Assembly (NCBI GenBank): GCA_020072845.1
Contig: JAIQGF010000005.1
Span: 1 to 64,000, forward strand
Direction of reading: 5' to 3'
Length of the DNA stretch: 64,000 bases
From: Terriglobia bacterium
GTDB lineage: Bacteria > Acidobacteriota > Terriglobia > Terriglobales > Acidobacteriaceae
In this document: piece by piece, positions 34,426 through 43,317 of the stretch
Position numbering within the stretch: the stretch's first letter is position 1
Layout of the letters: every line of letters starts with the position of its first letter
Made by a program: the position numbers and the translations under genes
The notes under the pieces: model-generated
What the model saw: only the letters and a program-made list of their open reading frames with translations
Database searches by the model: none
Told to the model about the DNA's origin: nothing

Positions 34426-35931
34426 ATGAACCGCCGCGACTTCATCGCCACCGCCGCCGTGGGCGCCGCCGCATTCGCGTGGCCGCGTCTTGCCGAATCC
34501 GAAGAAGCCGATCTGAGGCCCATCTGGGCGGAAATCGAGAAGCGCCACGACGAGTCGGTGCGGCGCCTGCAGCAGTGGATCCGGCAGCCTTCCATCGCGG
34601 CGGAAAACCGCGGCGTGAACGAGGGCTGCGAGTTGACCATGAGCATGCTGCGCGAGGCGGGATTCACCAACGTGACGAAGGTCCCGACCGATGGCCAGCC
34701 GGGAATCTTCTCCGTCTACGACGCCGGCGCGCCCCGCACCCTCGGCCTGTATTTCATGTACGACGTCAAGCAGGTGGACCCGTCGGAGTGGTCGTCGCCG
34801 CCCTTTGAGGCCAGGCTGGTGGATAAGCCCGGACTGGGCAAGATTGTCGTCGGACGGGGCGCGGTGAACCAGAAGGGGCCGGAGGCCACATTCCTGGCGG
34901 CGCTGCACGCCATGCGGGGCGCCGGGCGGAAGCTGCCGGTGAACCTGGTATTCGTGGCGGAAGGCGAGGAGGAGATCGGATCGCCGCACTTTCCGCAGGT
35001 GGTGCGCCGGCCCGACGTCGCCGCCGCACTGAAGCGCTGTGAGGGCGTGTTTATGCCTTTTCCATCGCAGGACCTGCAAGGACAAGTCACCGTTTACCTG
35101 GGAGCGAAGGGAGTCATCGAATGCGAACTGGTGTCCAGCGGCGAGCGCTGGGGCCGCGGGCCGCAGCAGGACATCCACTCCAGCAACAAGGCGCGGGTGG
35201 ACAGCCCGGCATGGCACCTGGTGCAGGCGCTGACCACGCTGGTGTCGGCGGACGGCAATACGCCCGCGATTGAAGGCTTTGCGGCCAAGGCGCGCCCGCT
35301 CTCGGCGGAGGAAAAGCAGATGATCGCGGTGGCAGCGCGGCGGATGAATGAAGAAGGGGCCAAAAAGCAGCTCGGCGTGCAGCACTGGGTGCACGACGTC
35401 AGTTTCCAGCAGGCGTTGGAGATGCTGGTTTCGCAGCCGACGGTGAATATCGAGGGCCTGGTCGGCGGGTACACCGGGCCGGGCGGCAAGACAATCCTGC
35501 CTCACAAAGCGGTGGCGAAACTCGATTTGCGCTTGGTGCCGGACATGACCGCGGCGGACGCGCTGGCGGCCTTGAAGGCACACCTGGCCAAACACGGCTT
35601 TGGCGACATCGAGGTCAACATGAGCGGCGGCTACGACCCGACGAGCACGCCGGCCAATTCGGCGCTGATTCGGGCGGAGACGGCGGTCTACCGGCGGGCG
35701 GGCATCGAGCCGGTGGTGATGCCGCGCCTGGCAGGTTCGTGGCCGGGATACGTGTTTACCGGCGATCCGCTGCGCTTGCCGGCGGGACACTTCGGCCTGG
35801 GACACGGAAGCGGCGCGCATGCCCCGGATGAGTATTACGTGATCGAGTCGGCGAACCCCAAGGTGCAGGGGATGGACGGGGCGGCGCGCTCCTATGTCGA
35901 GTACCTGTACGAGTTGGCGCGGACCAGCTAG
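34426..35931 (+). CDS. M20-family metallopeptidase homologue with altered metal ligands, Tat-exported
   Basis: 501 aa. The N-terminus 'NRRDFIATAAVGAAAFA' is a twin-arginine signal. The M20/DapE-CndP fold is clear: 'YFM111YDVKQVDPSEWSSPPFEA' aligns with the usual GHYDVQPVDP motif but has Met for the metal histidine, and 'GRGAVN148QKGP' has Asn for the bridging aspartate. The catalytic 'AEGEEEIGS' block and the C-terminal 'GAHAPDEYY' are kept. It may be a one-metal enzyme, or inactive as a peptidase. No neighbour explains its substrate. Confidence 0.85.
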   Translation: MNRRDFIATAAVGAAAFAWPRLAESEEADLRPIWAEIEKRHDESVRRLQQWIRQPSIAAENRGVNEGCELTMSMLREAGFTNVTKVPTDGQPGIFSVYDAGAPRTLGLYFMYDVKQVDPSEWSSPPFEARLVDKPGLGKIVVGRGAVNQKGPEATFLAALHAMRGAGRKLPVNLVFVAEGEEEIGSPHFPQVVRRPDVAAALKRCEGVFMPFPSQDLQGQVTVYLGAKGVIECELVSSGERWGRGPQQDIHSSNKARVDSPAWHLVQALTTLVSADGNTPAIEGFAAKARPLSAEEKQMIAVAARRMNEEGAKKQLGVQHWVHDVSFQQALEMLVSQPTVNIEGLVGGYTGPGGKTILPHKAVAKLDLRLVPDMTAADALAALKAHLAKHGFGDIEVNMSGGYDPTSTPANSALIRAETAVYRRAGIEPVVMPRLAGSWPGYVFTGDPLRLPAGHFGLGHGSGAHAPDEYYVIESANPKVQGMDGAARSYVEYLYELARTS

Positions 35932-35940
35932 ACGACGGCG

Positions 35941-36210
35941 CTATTGCAGGCGGAAACGCTCCTTCATCAAACGTTGCAGCCGCGGTTTGTAGATGAGATC
36001 GTAGGCGAGTTCCTTGTCGGGGAACATGGCGAGGGCGGCGCGCTTGGCGTCGGCCACCAGCTCGGAAGCTTCCTCGACGGTCATGTTCACGTCCTGGCTG
36101 ATGACGGACATGACCATGTTCATCATCACCTGCAGCCGCCGGATCATGCGCAATTCTTCCTGTTCGGCCTGGCTCCACTGCGGATTGCGCGTTTCCTCAG
36201 ATTCCCTCAT
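35941..36210 (-). CDS. Hypothetical small helical protein
   Basis: 89 aa, highly charged, methionine-rich in the middle ('RRLQVMMNMVMSVISQDVNMTVEEASELVADAK'), all-helical by appearance, with no signal peptide. It ends 'YDLIYKPRLQRLMKERFRLQ'. It looks like a conserved uncharacterised family, but I do not recognise a function. It converges with the M20 gene, 9 bp apart. Confidence 0.72.
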   Translation of the reverse strand: MRESEETRNPQWSQAEQEELRMIRRLQVMMNMVMSVISQDVNMTVEEASELVADAKRAALAMFPDKELAYDLIYKPRLQRLMKERFRLQ

Positions 36211-36321
36211 TTGGCCCCTGATTGGATGAAAATCACGCCACCGTGTTGCGCTTCGATCGAAAGCGGCTCTGGATGCCGGTCTTCAATTAGCCATGACAGC
36301 GAAGGCTCGGCTAGCGCGGGC

Positions 36322-36597
36322 TCATGCTGCGACCAGCCGCCCAACCTTTTTCCGCTTCTTTCTCGATGCCTGCCACAGATCGTATTGTGCCTGCATCCCG
36401 GACCACAAATCGGGACTGGTGCCAAGTGCATCGGACAGTCGCAAAGCCATGTCAGCCGATATTCCCGCGCTGCCGTTCAGGATGCGCGACAACGCAACCC
36501 GGGTGACACCCAGGTGCCTGGCCGCATTGGTCACCGACACGCCTTGCAGATAGTCCCGCAATACACTTCCCGGATGGGGTGGGTTGTACATCCTCAT
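36322..36597 (-). CDS. higA: HigA-family antitoxin
   Basis: 91 aa from the ATG at 36597. 'NPPHPGSVLRDYLQGVSVTNAARHLGVTRVALSRILNGSAGISADMALRLSDALGTSPDLW' is the HigA/VapI XRE helix-turn-helix. It neutralises HigB and represses the operon. It starts 7 bp after higB (toxin first, as is usual for hig). A basic tail (RKKRKK) ends the protein. Confidence 0.92.
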   Translation of the reverse strand: MRMYNPPHPGSVLRDYLQGVSVTNAARHLGVTRVALSRILNGSAGISADMALRLSDALGTSPDLWSGMQAQYDLWQASRKKRKKVGRLVAA

Positions 36598-36604
36598 GTC
36601 CGCC

Positions 36605-36883
36605 TCAGTGATAATCCTTGTAGTCCACCAGCACTGCGTCCTCACCTTCGAAGGCAAATGTAAGACGCCAGTTTCCGCTCACTTCCACGGCCCAGTGGTT
36701 CTCTAAATCTCCCCGTAAACGATGCAGCCTCCAGCCCGGAGCGTTCATATCTTGCGGAGCCCTGGCGCTGTCCAGAGCAAAGAGCTGCTTACGAAGGCGT
36801 TCCGCGTGCTTCGCCTGAATCCTGGCTTTCGAGCCGTTCTTGAAGTACTGCTCGACACCTTTGTGCCGGAAGCTCTTGATCAC
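36605..36883 (-). CDS. higB: HigB-family mRNA interferase toxin
   Basis: 92 aa, the family length. 'MIKSFRHKGVEQYFKNGSKARIQAKHAERLRKQLFALD' and 'PGWRLHRLRGDLENHWAVEVSGNWRLTFAFE' define the RelE-like HigB ribonuclease. The start codon is GTG. A palindrome ends only three bases before it, so the message has a very short leader or none. Confidence 0.92.
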   Translation of the reverse strand: MIKSFRHKGVEQYFKNGSKARIQAKHAERLRKQLFALDSARAPQDMNAPGWRLHRLRGDLENHWAVEVSGNWRLTFAFEGEDAVLVDYKDYH

Positions 36884-36886
36884 TCC

Positions 36887-36910
36887 GTATAGTGTAAAGT
36901 ATCACTATAC
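36887..36910 (-). promoter_or_regulatory. HigA operator overlapping the higBA promoter
   Basis: GTATAGTG and CACTATAC are perfect 8-bp arms around an 8-bp spacer, directly upstream of the higB GTG. On the minus strand TTGTAT and TATACG hexamers lie within it about 15 bp apart, so bound HigA would block polymerase. Confidence 0.75.
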
Positions 36911-37116
36911 AAAATGTCAAGGCCCGTTTTCCCGGAGCGGCACACGCCTAAGTTTTATCCGTGTCGCCTGGCGTCCCCTCGAGCCGGAACTCTGCTACGA
37001 TTTGCTGCGGTCTGTTGCGCATCATATCGAGGCCCGCCGCGGATGCAAGCGGAATTCCGGCGTGCCCGAGTAACCGGAGTAACCGGATTGGCGCATCCAA
37101 CCACGGGGGAGGATCT

Positions 37117-37395
37117 ATGGCCACCAAACCTATGCCCAATGAAGAGCTGGTGCAGGTGTTTGGCTCCAACGAAGAATCGGAAGCGATGGTAGTGAGCGGA
37201 TTGCTCGAGACCGCCGGCATCGACTGCATGGTGACCGCCATCGCTGCTCCCCAGGACGTGCTGCCCGGCGTCGGCGGCACAGTGGTCAAGGTTGCCGCGG
37301 AAGAGGCCGACGAGGCGCGCCGCATCATCGAGGAGTACCGGGCCAGCGCGGCGGGCGAGCTCAATTCGGAGAATGAAGAGGAAGAACCGGCCTGA
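37117..37395 (+). CDS. DUF2007-type putative signal-transducing protein
   Basis: 92 aa from the ATG at 37117, behind a strong GGGGGAGG site. 'ELVQVFGSNEESEAMVVSGLLETAGIDCMVTAIAAPQ' and 'VVKVAAEEADEARRIIEEY' match the DUF2007 ferredoxin-like family. Its role is unknown. The acidic tail overlaps the end of comEC by 35 bp on the opposite strand. Confidence 0.82.
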   Translation: MATKPMPNEELVQVFGSNEESEAMVVSGLLETAGIDCMVTAIAAPQDVLPGVGGTVVKVAAEEADEARRIIEEYRASAAGELNSENEEEEPA

Positions 37396-40006
37396 CGCCC
37401 TCGCCATCCAGGTAAAAACCAACCGCGCCCAGCGTGTCCGTACGGAAGGTGACGATGTGCCGCTCGGCCAACAGCTCCAGCACCTCCGGCCGCGGATGAT
37501 GGAAAGCATTTCTGTAGCCTACCGAAATGAACGCGAACCGCGGCCGCACCGTGTCCAGAAACTCGGGCGCGCTGGAGGTCAGGCTGCCGTTGTGACCAAC
37601 CTTGAGCAGCTCCGCCCGGGGCAGCGGCGCTTGTTCCACCAGCGCGCGCTCGATCTTGCGCTCCGCGTCGGCAGGCAGCAGCGCCGCGGAATTTCGATAC
37701 ACGATCTTCAGCACAAGCGAATCGTTGTTGCGCACCCGCGCCGCGACCTTCCAATCGCGCGGTGGGGAAAGCACCTCGAAAGTCGCGCCGCCGAAGACGA
37801 TCTTATCGCCGGCGTAGCGGCGGATGACGGCGACGTTGTTGGCCGATGCCTGCCGCAATAGACGCGTATATCCCGCGGTCAGCGCGTTCGGTCCGACCCA
37901 GAGCTCCCGCGGGCGAAAGCCGCTGATGATGGTCGCCATGCCGCCGAGATGGTCGGAGTGCGCGTGCGTGAGCACGGCGGCGTCCAGGCGCGTGATGCCG
38001 CGCCACCACAGGTAGGGCGCGATCACGTCTTCCCCGAAATCGAATTCCGAGACGGAGGGGCCGAGCGCACCGGCGGAGTCCACCACCAACGTCTTGCCCT
38101 CGGGCGTCACCACCAGCGTGCAATCGGCCTGGCCGACGTCGATGGCGGTAATCTCCAGCACGCCCGGCACAAGCTGTGGCTTGCGCGGAACGAGGATGAG
38201 CACAAGTGCGGATAGCAGGAGCGCGGCAAGGCCGGCGCCGGCGAGCGCGCGGCGACGTTGTCGCAGCGACCACACGCAGACGACGAACGCGCACACGGCA
38301 CACACGGCCGCCAACCATGTGGGCGGCGGCACGCGCCAATCCGCCGCCCTCAAGCCGCCCAGGACTCGTATGGAGCCGGTGATGCCGTCCAGCGCCCAGG
38401 CGGTGACCATGACGGCAGGTTTCGCCAGTGCGGGCGAGACGTACGACAGCCCCAGCGCCGCCACTGCGGCGGGCATCAGCACGCCGGTGAGCGGGACTAC
38501 CACCGCATTCGCCGGCAGGCCGACAACGGTGGCGCGGTGGAAATACACAATCATGGGCAGCGTCAGCGCGAACTGCGCGACGATGGAGATCAGCAGGATT
38601 TCGCAGGCCGCGACCAGCGTCTGCGGGATTCCGATCACAACCACATGAGCGACCCAGCCGCCGGTGAGCTTCGCCAGCCGCTGGCGCAACAGGCGCAGGT
38701 CGAGCCGAAACTGCGCCATGCGCGGCGGCATGGTGAGGTCGCGGCCGGTTTCGTCCAGTCCGCTGAGAGCGCGCCGGTATGCTTCCGAGGTCCGGCGGAG
38801 CAGCGGCACGCCGATGCCCGCGATCGCCAGCACCGCGCCGAAGGTCAGTTGAAAACTGGCATCGAACAGTGAACGTGGATCGAGCGCCAGCAGCACCAGC
38901 GCCGCGGTGCCCACCGCATTGAGCGCCGCGCGGTCGCGATAGAGCAAGCGCGTGCCGAGATAAACCGTGAGCATGAAGACGGCACGCAGGATGGGCGCGC
39001 CGAGATCCGCGATGTAGGCGTACCCAATCGACATGACGACCGTCGTTGCCGACGAGATCACTTCACTCACGCGCAGCCGCCGCAGCACCCAGAAAATCAC
39101 GAACGCCAGGATGCTGACGTTCATGCCCGACACCACCAGGATGTGGTAGACGCCGGTGCGCTGGAACGCCATGCGCGTGTCGCGGTGGATGGAGGCGGTA
39201 TCACCGATGAGCATGGCGTCAATCAGCGCCGCGCGCGGCGGGTCCCATAGCGCATGCACGTGCGCAAGAATGCTGCGGTGGGCGCGGCTCGCCCAATCGC
39301 CCCAGCGCGTGCCACTGAAGCCGGGGAGCAGCTCGATGCGGTCCGCTCTTACCGACGCCAGGCTTGTGATACCGCGTCCCGCCAGATACCCGCGGTAGTC
39401 CCACGCGCCGGGATTGCCGAAATTGCGCGGCTCCCTCAGCCGCGCCGTGAAGCGCAGCCGCTCGCCATAAGTAAATTGGTGGTGAGCCGAAGTCTCGGGC
39501 GCGTCGCTGTCTTCGTTTTCATCGCGCGAGTAGATGGTCAGGCGCATCCCGGCATGAACGGCAGCTTGTGGCACACGCGCCCCCGCGTGTGTGTCTTCCG
39601 CCGGCGCGATTTCCTCCGTCTCGATCTCCACGATCTGCCGCCGGTCGCCTCCGAGCACGCGAACCACACCGTCGCGGACGACATGCGCGGTAATGTTCAC
39701 TTCCGAACCGTCGAGGTAAGGCGCGATTTGCTGGCCGCGAATGGAATCTGAGAATTCGGCATTGCGCGCCTCACCGGCGAGGCAACCGAGCGCCACGACG
39801 GCACACAACGCCGCGCCCATGGCTGTCGTCGAGTTCTTCCGGCGGAACACCAGCGCTGCAGCAACCAGGACGAAACAGGCAACCGCCCACCACATCGGCG
39901 GACGCCATACGCGCGAGGCAAGCAGGATACCGGCGGTAAAGGCGGTGGCGGCCAGCAGCGCGGGCGCTCGCTCGTGCGGCGGCGGGTTGGCAAGTTGCGG
40001 AAGCAT
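37361..40006 (-). CDS. comEC: ComEC/Rec2 competence DNA channel
   Basis: 881 aa. N-terminal helices and an OB-fold region (residues about 60-230), then the Competence membrane domain ('VYHILVVSGMNVSILAFVIFW') and a C-terminal metallo-beta-lactamase domain with 'LTHAHSDHLGGM'. It carries transforming DNA across the inner membrane, and the lactamase part may degrade one strand. Around residues 140-147 ('THAGARVPQ') the gene holds a perfect palindrome CACACGCG-cccc-CGCGTGTG (39572-39591), probably an in-frame repeat insertion. Confidence 0.93.
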   Translation of the reverse strand: MLPQLANPPPHERAPALLAATAFTAGILLASRVWRPPMWWAVACFVLVAAALVFRRKNSTTAMGAALCAVVALGCLAGEARNAEFSDSIRGQQIAPYLDGSEVNITAHVVRDGVVRVLGGDRRQIVEIETEEIAPAEDTHAGARVPQAAVHAGMRLTIYSRDENEDSDAPETSAHHQFTYGERLRFTARLREPRNFGNPGAWDYRGYLAGRGITSLASVRADRIELLPGFSGTRWGDWASRAHRSILAHVHALWDPPRAALIDAMLIGDTASIHRDTRMAFQRTGVYHILVVSGMNVSILAFVIFWVLRRLRVSEVISSATTVVMSIGYAYIADLGAPILRAVFMLTVYLGTRLLYRDRAALNAVGTAALVLLALDPRSLFDASFQLTFGAVLAIAGIGVPLLRRTSEAYRRALSGLDETGRDLTMPPRMAQFRLDLRLLRQRLAKLTGGWVAHVVVIGIPQTLVAACEILLISIVAQFALTLPMIVYFHRATVVGLPANAVVVPLTGVLMPAAVAALGLSYVSPALAKPAVMVTAWALDGITGSIRVLGGLRAADWRVPPPTWLAAVCAVCAFVVCVWSLRQRRRALAGAGLAALLLSALVLILVPRKPQLVPGVLEITAIDVGQADCTLVVTPEGKTLVVDSAGALGPSVSEFDFGEDVIAPYLWWRGITRLDAAVLTHAHSDHLGGMATIISGFRPRELWVGPNALTAGYTRLLRQASANNVAVIRRYAGDKIVFGGATFEVLSPPRDWKVAARVRNNDSLVLKIVYRNSAALLPADAERKIERALVEQAPLPRAELLKVGHNGSLTSSAPEFLDTVRPRFAFISVGYRNAFHHPRPEVLELLAERHIVTFRTDTLGAVGFYLDGEGVRPVLPLHSPN

Positions 40007-40055
40007 CGCCTGAACCGCTGATTATCAGGGGAAAACATCCGCCGCAGCCGAGAAC

Positions 40056-41414
40056 TTATCGCTCCAGCCGGACAACAGTTTCGATATGGAACGTCTGGGG
40101 GAAGAGATCGAGGAGGTGAATCTGGCGCATGCTATACCCGGCTTGCGTCAGCACGCGCAGGTCGCGCGCCAGCGTTGCCGGGTCGCAGGAGACATACGTA
40201 ATTTGCGGCGCTTTGAGCCCGGCGAGAACCAACGCGACTTTCTCGCCCAGGCCGCCGCGCGGCGGATCCACGATCACGTAGTCGAAACGGGTTTCGGCTG
40301 GCACCTGCGCCAGAAACTTCTGCACGTCAACCCGGTAGCCGGTCGCGTTCGAGGGCGAGTTCACCTGCAAGTCGTGAAATGAGCAGTCTGCCGACTCCAC
40401 CGCCGCCACCTGCCGGAAATTCTGTGACAGCGGCAGCGAGAACAGCCCCACGCCCGCATAGAGGTCGAGGGCAAAGCCGCCGCTGCAATCCGCGCTGACC
40501 AGCGCCACCATTTCGTCGATCAGGAAACGGTTGGTCTGAAAGAACGATCCGGCGCTGACCCGGTAATTGGCGTGGCGCGTGCGGTACACCAGGAAGTCGC
40601 CGCCAAAGTCCGCGGCCATGTCTTTCGGAACATCAATCCGAACCACGCTTGCGTTGGCCGCCGGCTGAAATGGAACCACGCCCACCGCCGCGGGAAATTC
40701 ATGGCGCAATTCACGGGCAAAGTCCGCCACGGCGCGAAGGTCTGGCGAGTGCTGCGGCGCAAGCGTCACCTCCAGCAGCAGCTCGGAATCTTCGGCGTTG
40801 GCGAAGAACTCGATTTCCGTCACCCCGGCCGGAACTTTTCCCGCTTCGCCAAGATTCCATATCGTGGCCAGCGCGCGATTGATCAGGGGCGAGCTGATCG
40901 GGCACTGGCGCACCGGCAGCAGCGCGTGCGAGGCGAAGCGGTTGTAGCCGACAACGAATTCGGGTTCGGTGCGGACGCGCATGCGCGTGCGGTTGCGATA
41001 GTTCCATGGCTGCGAGGGATGGACGTTGATGTCGTTGTCAAACTCCAGTTTGGCGAGCCGGCGCAGAGTTTCGCGCACGATGCCGGCCTTGATTTGCAGT
41101 TGATGTTCGTACGACGCGTGCTGGTACTGGCATCCGCCACACTGGCCGAAATGCGGGCAGCCGGGCTCGATGCGTTCCGCCGCAGGCTGCAGCACGCGGT
41201 TCAGCCGCGCGCGCGCAAATCCGGGCTTCTCGTCTTTTAGTGTGGCGTCCACCCGCTCGCCGGGGAGGACGAACGGCACAAACACGGCTTTGCCTTTGCC
41301 GCGTTCGGGGTCCCCGCGAAGGCCGCCTTTGCCGCCGCGGGGTGGTCGTTCCTCAGCGGGCAGATGCGCCAAGCCATCGCCGCCGTAGATCAGTTTTTCG
41401 ATGGTGAGTTCCAA
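40056..41414 (-). CDS. rlmD: RNA m5U methyltransferase, RlmD/RumA type
   Basis: 452 aa. N-terminal TRAM domain, then a 4Fe-4S set 'GCPHFGQCGGCQYQH', the SAM region 'ALDLYAGVGLFSLPL', and the catalytic cysteine in 'YVSCDPATLARDLRVL'. It methylates uridine in 23S rRNA (U1939 or U747); the exact site cannot be told. Within the TRAM domain residues about 20-41 ('EERPPRGGKGGLRGDPERGK') are an insertion absent from relatives, encoded around GGGG-T-CCCC at 41307-41315, which resembles the element in valS at 46311. Confidence 0.9.
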   Translation of the reverse strand: MELTIEKLIYGGDGLAHLPAEERPPRGGKGGLRGDPERGKGKAVFVPFVLPGERVDATLKDEKPGFARARLNRVLQPAAERIEPGCPHFGQCGGCQYQHASYEHQLQIKAGIVRETLRRLAKLEFDNDINVHPSQPWNYRNRTRMRVRTEPEFVVGYNRFASHALLPVRQCPISSPLINRALATIWNLGEAGKVPAGVTEIEFFANAEDSELLLEVTLAPQHSPDLRAVADFARELRHEFPAAVGVVPFQPAANASVVRIDVPKDMAADFGGDFLVYRTRHANYRVSAGSFFQTNRFLIDEMVALVSADCSGGFALDLYAGVGLFSLPLSQNFRQVAAVESADCSFHDLQVNSPSNATGYRVDVQKFLAQVPAETRFDYVIVDPPRGGLGEKVALVLAGLKAPQITYVSCDPATLARDLRVLTQAGYSMRQIHLLDLFPQTFHIETVVRLER

Positions 41415-41475
41415 GAGTCTGATTATACGGGCCGGTCAGATTCACCACGGGAACAAGGAAGCATGTGCGGCTCAT

Positions 41476-41570
41476 TTAGTAATTTCGTAAGTTGGTAATT
41501 TGGTGATTTGCAGTGCTCGTTAGCGAACCTCAATTACTAAATTACCCAATTACCAAATTACAAAATTCTC
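41476..41570. repeat. Period-8 inverted array (GTAATTTG / AATTACNN)
   Basis: Octamers GTAATTTC, GTAAGTTG, GTAATTTG, GTGATTTG are followed 20 bp later by AATTACTA, AATTACCC, AATTACCA, AATTACAA, the complement core. It fills the gap between the methyltransferase start and the next gene's stop. Confidence 0.85.
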
Positions 41571-41573
41571 GGC

Positions 41574-42263
41574 TCACTGCATGTAAAACAGGCTCAACCG
41601 CGGCAGGCCGTACCGTTCCAGCAGGCGTTTGTGGACATACTGCTTCTGGAGCTGTTCGATCTGCGGCGCGGCCATGTTGCGGCGATAGGGCGCGAGTTCG
41701 CGGTCGGCCTCGGCGCGCACAGCCAGGAGTTGCTCGTCGGGTGTGGCCGCCAGCAATGAGGCGAACAGCTTGTCTTCGAGCACGGTGAGCCGGCGCTCCA
41801 GGTCCTCCAGTCCGGCGCGTGGCTTGATTTCGCCCGACAATCCGCGCAACGACTGTGCTGTCTCGGCGGCGAGCGGTTGCGAAATCTCCGGCAGCCCAGC
41901 GCGGGACAATTCAATCGCCGCCGCATTGTGCTCCAGGTAGGCCGCAATTTCTTCCGGCGCGAATCCGGCATCCGGCTTTTCCGCGCGCGCCGTTCCCACC
42001 TCCGCCTCTTTCATCTCCTCGGCCGCGGCCAGCACCTCCTGCGCGCAGTAAGCCAGGCTGTTCACCTTGCGGGTCTTCGAGGGACGCCGCTCCCAGCGCT
42101 CAAAGGCGGCATCAATCCCGCGCAGCGCGGCTTCCAGCGGAATGCCGGCATCCTTCCAGGTCTCGATCAACGCCCAATCGAGTGTGGACAGCAGCAGGAT
42201 GGTGCCCCGCCGCCGCTGGAAGTGCTCCTCGATTTCGGTGAAGTAATTGAAGTAGTTTTCCAC
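41574..42263 (-). CDS. Hypothetical conserved helical protein
   Basis: 229 aa from the GTG at 42263; the open frame extends into a repeat, adding 20 residues of unlikely origin. It starts 'VENYFNYFTEIEEHFQRRRGTILLLSTLDWALIETWK', is rich in Glu, Ala and Leu, and shows coiled-coil-like helices to the end ('IEQLQKQYVHKRLLERYGLPRLSLFYM'). I recall no function. It seems a conserved uncharacterised protein, adjacent to coaX on the same strand. Confidence 0.7.
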   Translation of the reverse strand: MENYFNYFTEIEEHFQRRRGTILLLSTLDWALIETWKDAGIPLEAALRGIDAAFERWERRPSKTRKVNSLAYCAQEVLAAAEEMKEAEVGTARAEKPDAGFAPEEIAAYLEHNAAAIELSRAGLPEISQPLAAETAQSLRGLSGEIKPRAGLEDLERRLTVLEDKLFASLLAATPDEQLLAVRAEADRELAPYRRNMAAPQIEQLQKQYVHKRLLERYGLPRLSLFYMQ

Positions 42264-42276
42264 GAGAAAACAATTG

Positions 42277-42350
42277 ACCACGGATTTGCACGGATGAACA
42301 CGGATTGTTTCTTCTCTTCTCATCCGTGTGAATCCGCGGCGATCCGTGGT
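42277..42350. repeat. Period-10 inverted array (ACGGATNNNN / TCCGTGNNNN)
   Basis: Left units ACGGATTTGC, ACGGATGAAC, ACGGATTG and right units TCCGTGTGAA, TCCGCGGCGA, TCCGTGG form a hairpin. The coaX TAA follows at once, at 42351-42353. Confidence 0.85.
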
Positions 42351-43178
42351 TTATTTTGCCGTTTTTCGTTTCGCGCTCGGCGTCGCCTGGTTGCGTTGCC
42401 AGATGATGCGCAAGCCTTCCAGCGTCAGCAGGTCGTCCACCTCGGTGATGAACCGGGAGTGCGCCCCGATCATGCTGCCCAACCCGCCGGTGGCGACGAC
42501 TTTGGTTTTTTCGCCGAGTTCCGCGATCAGCCGCTCCAGGATGCCGTCCACCAGCCCGAGGTACCCGTAAAACAGGCCGGCCTGCAGGCTGCTCACGGTA
42601 TTGGTGCCGATGATCTTCGCCGGCTTGCGAATGTCCACGCGTGGCAGGCGCGCGGTGTGCTCGAAGAGCGCGTCGGCGGAAATTCCGATGCCGGGCGCAA
42701 TCACCCCGCCCAGGTACTCGCCCTTGGCGGAAATCGCGTCGAAGGTGGTGGCCGTGCCGAAGTCCACCACGATGCAGGGTCCGCCGAATTTCTGGAACGC
42801 GGCGACGCCGTTCACCACGCGGTCGGCGCCGACCTCCGCCGGATTATCGTAGTGCACCGGCATGCCGGTCTTGACGCCCGGCTCGATGAACAGCGGCTTG
42901 GTGTGAAAATATTGTTCGCAGACCTCGTGCAGGGTGGTGTCCATGGGCGGCACCACCGACGAGATCACGATTCCCTTTACCTGCTCGACTTCCAATTGCG
43001 CCATGGCGAACAGGTTGCGGAAGAGCACGCCGTACTCGTCCACCGTCTGCGTCTTGATGGTGGCGACGCGCCAGTGCGCCAGCAGGCGCGCAGGCTCGCT
43101 GTCGCGTTCGAACCCGGCGGCGGATTCGAAGACGCCCAGCACCGTATTGGTGTTGCCCACATCGAGAACCAAAAGCAT
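42351..43178 (-). CDS. coaX: Type III pantothenate kinase
   Basis: 275 aa. 'MLLVLDVGNTNTVLGVF' (ATP loop DxGNT), 'NPAEVGADRVVNGVAAF' (pantothenate site), 'IVVDFGTATTFDAIS' and 'GGVIAPGIGIS' define CoaX, the first step of coenzyme A synthesis. Its start codon is immediately preceded by a GGCTNNN heptad array, which therefore makes up the ribosome-binding leader. It follows birA and nadC on the same strand, a common cofactor grouping. Confidence 0.95.
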   Translation of the reverse strand: MLLVLDVGNTNTVLGVFESAAGFERDSEPARLLAHWRVATIKTQTVDEYGVLFRNLFAMAQLEVEQVKGIVISSVVPPMDTTLHEVCEQYFHTKPLFIEPGVKTGMPVHYDNPAEVGADRVVNGVAAFQKFGGPCIVVDFGTATTFDAISAKGEYLGGVIAPGIGISADALFEHTARLPRVDIRKPAKIIGTNTVSSLQAGLFYGYLGLVDGILERLIAELGEKTKVVATGGLGSMIGAHSRFITEVDDLLTLEGLRIIWQRNQATPSAKRKTAK

Positions 43179-43220
43179 GGCTTCGGGCTCTAGGCTTCAG
43201 GCTTCAGGCCTGAGGCTGTC
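43179..43220. repeat. Heptad array, GGCTNNN, in the coaX leader
   Basis: Six units (tails TCG, CTA, TCA, TCA, then GGCCTGA and GGCTGTC) starting on the base next to the coaX start codon. This is the same family as 547-585, over 42 kb away. Confidence 0.85.
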
Positions 43221-43281
43221 TGAATGACTCACCCATGAGTTGCATGGCGGTAGCCGCCCTCGGCTGCCGCAACTCTATTCC

Positions 43282-43317
43282 GATCCGTGTTCATCCGTGG
43301 CGATCCGTGGTTAATCC
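43282..43317. repeat. Period-10 array (TCCGTGNNNN)
   Basis: Three decamers GATCCGTGTT, CATCCGTGGC, GATCCGTGGT and a partial fourth. The birA TAA stop (43311-43313) lies inside it. It matches the right arm of 42277-42350. Confidence 0.8.
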
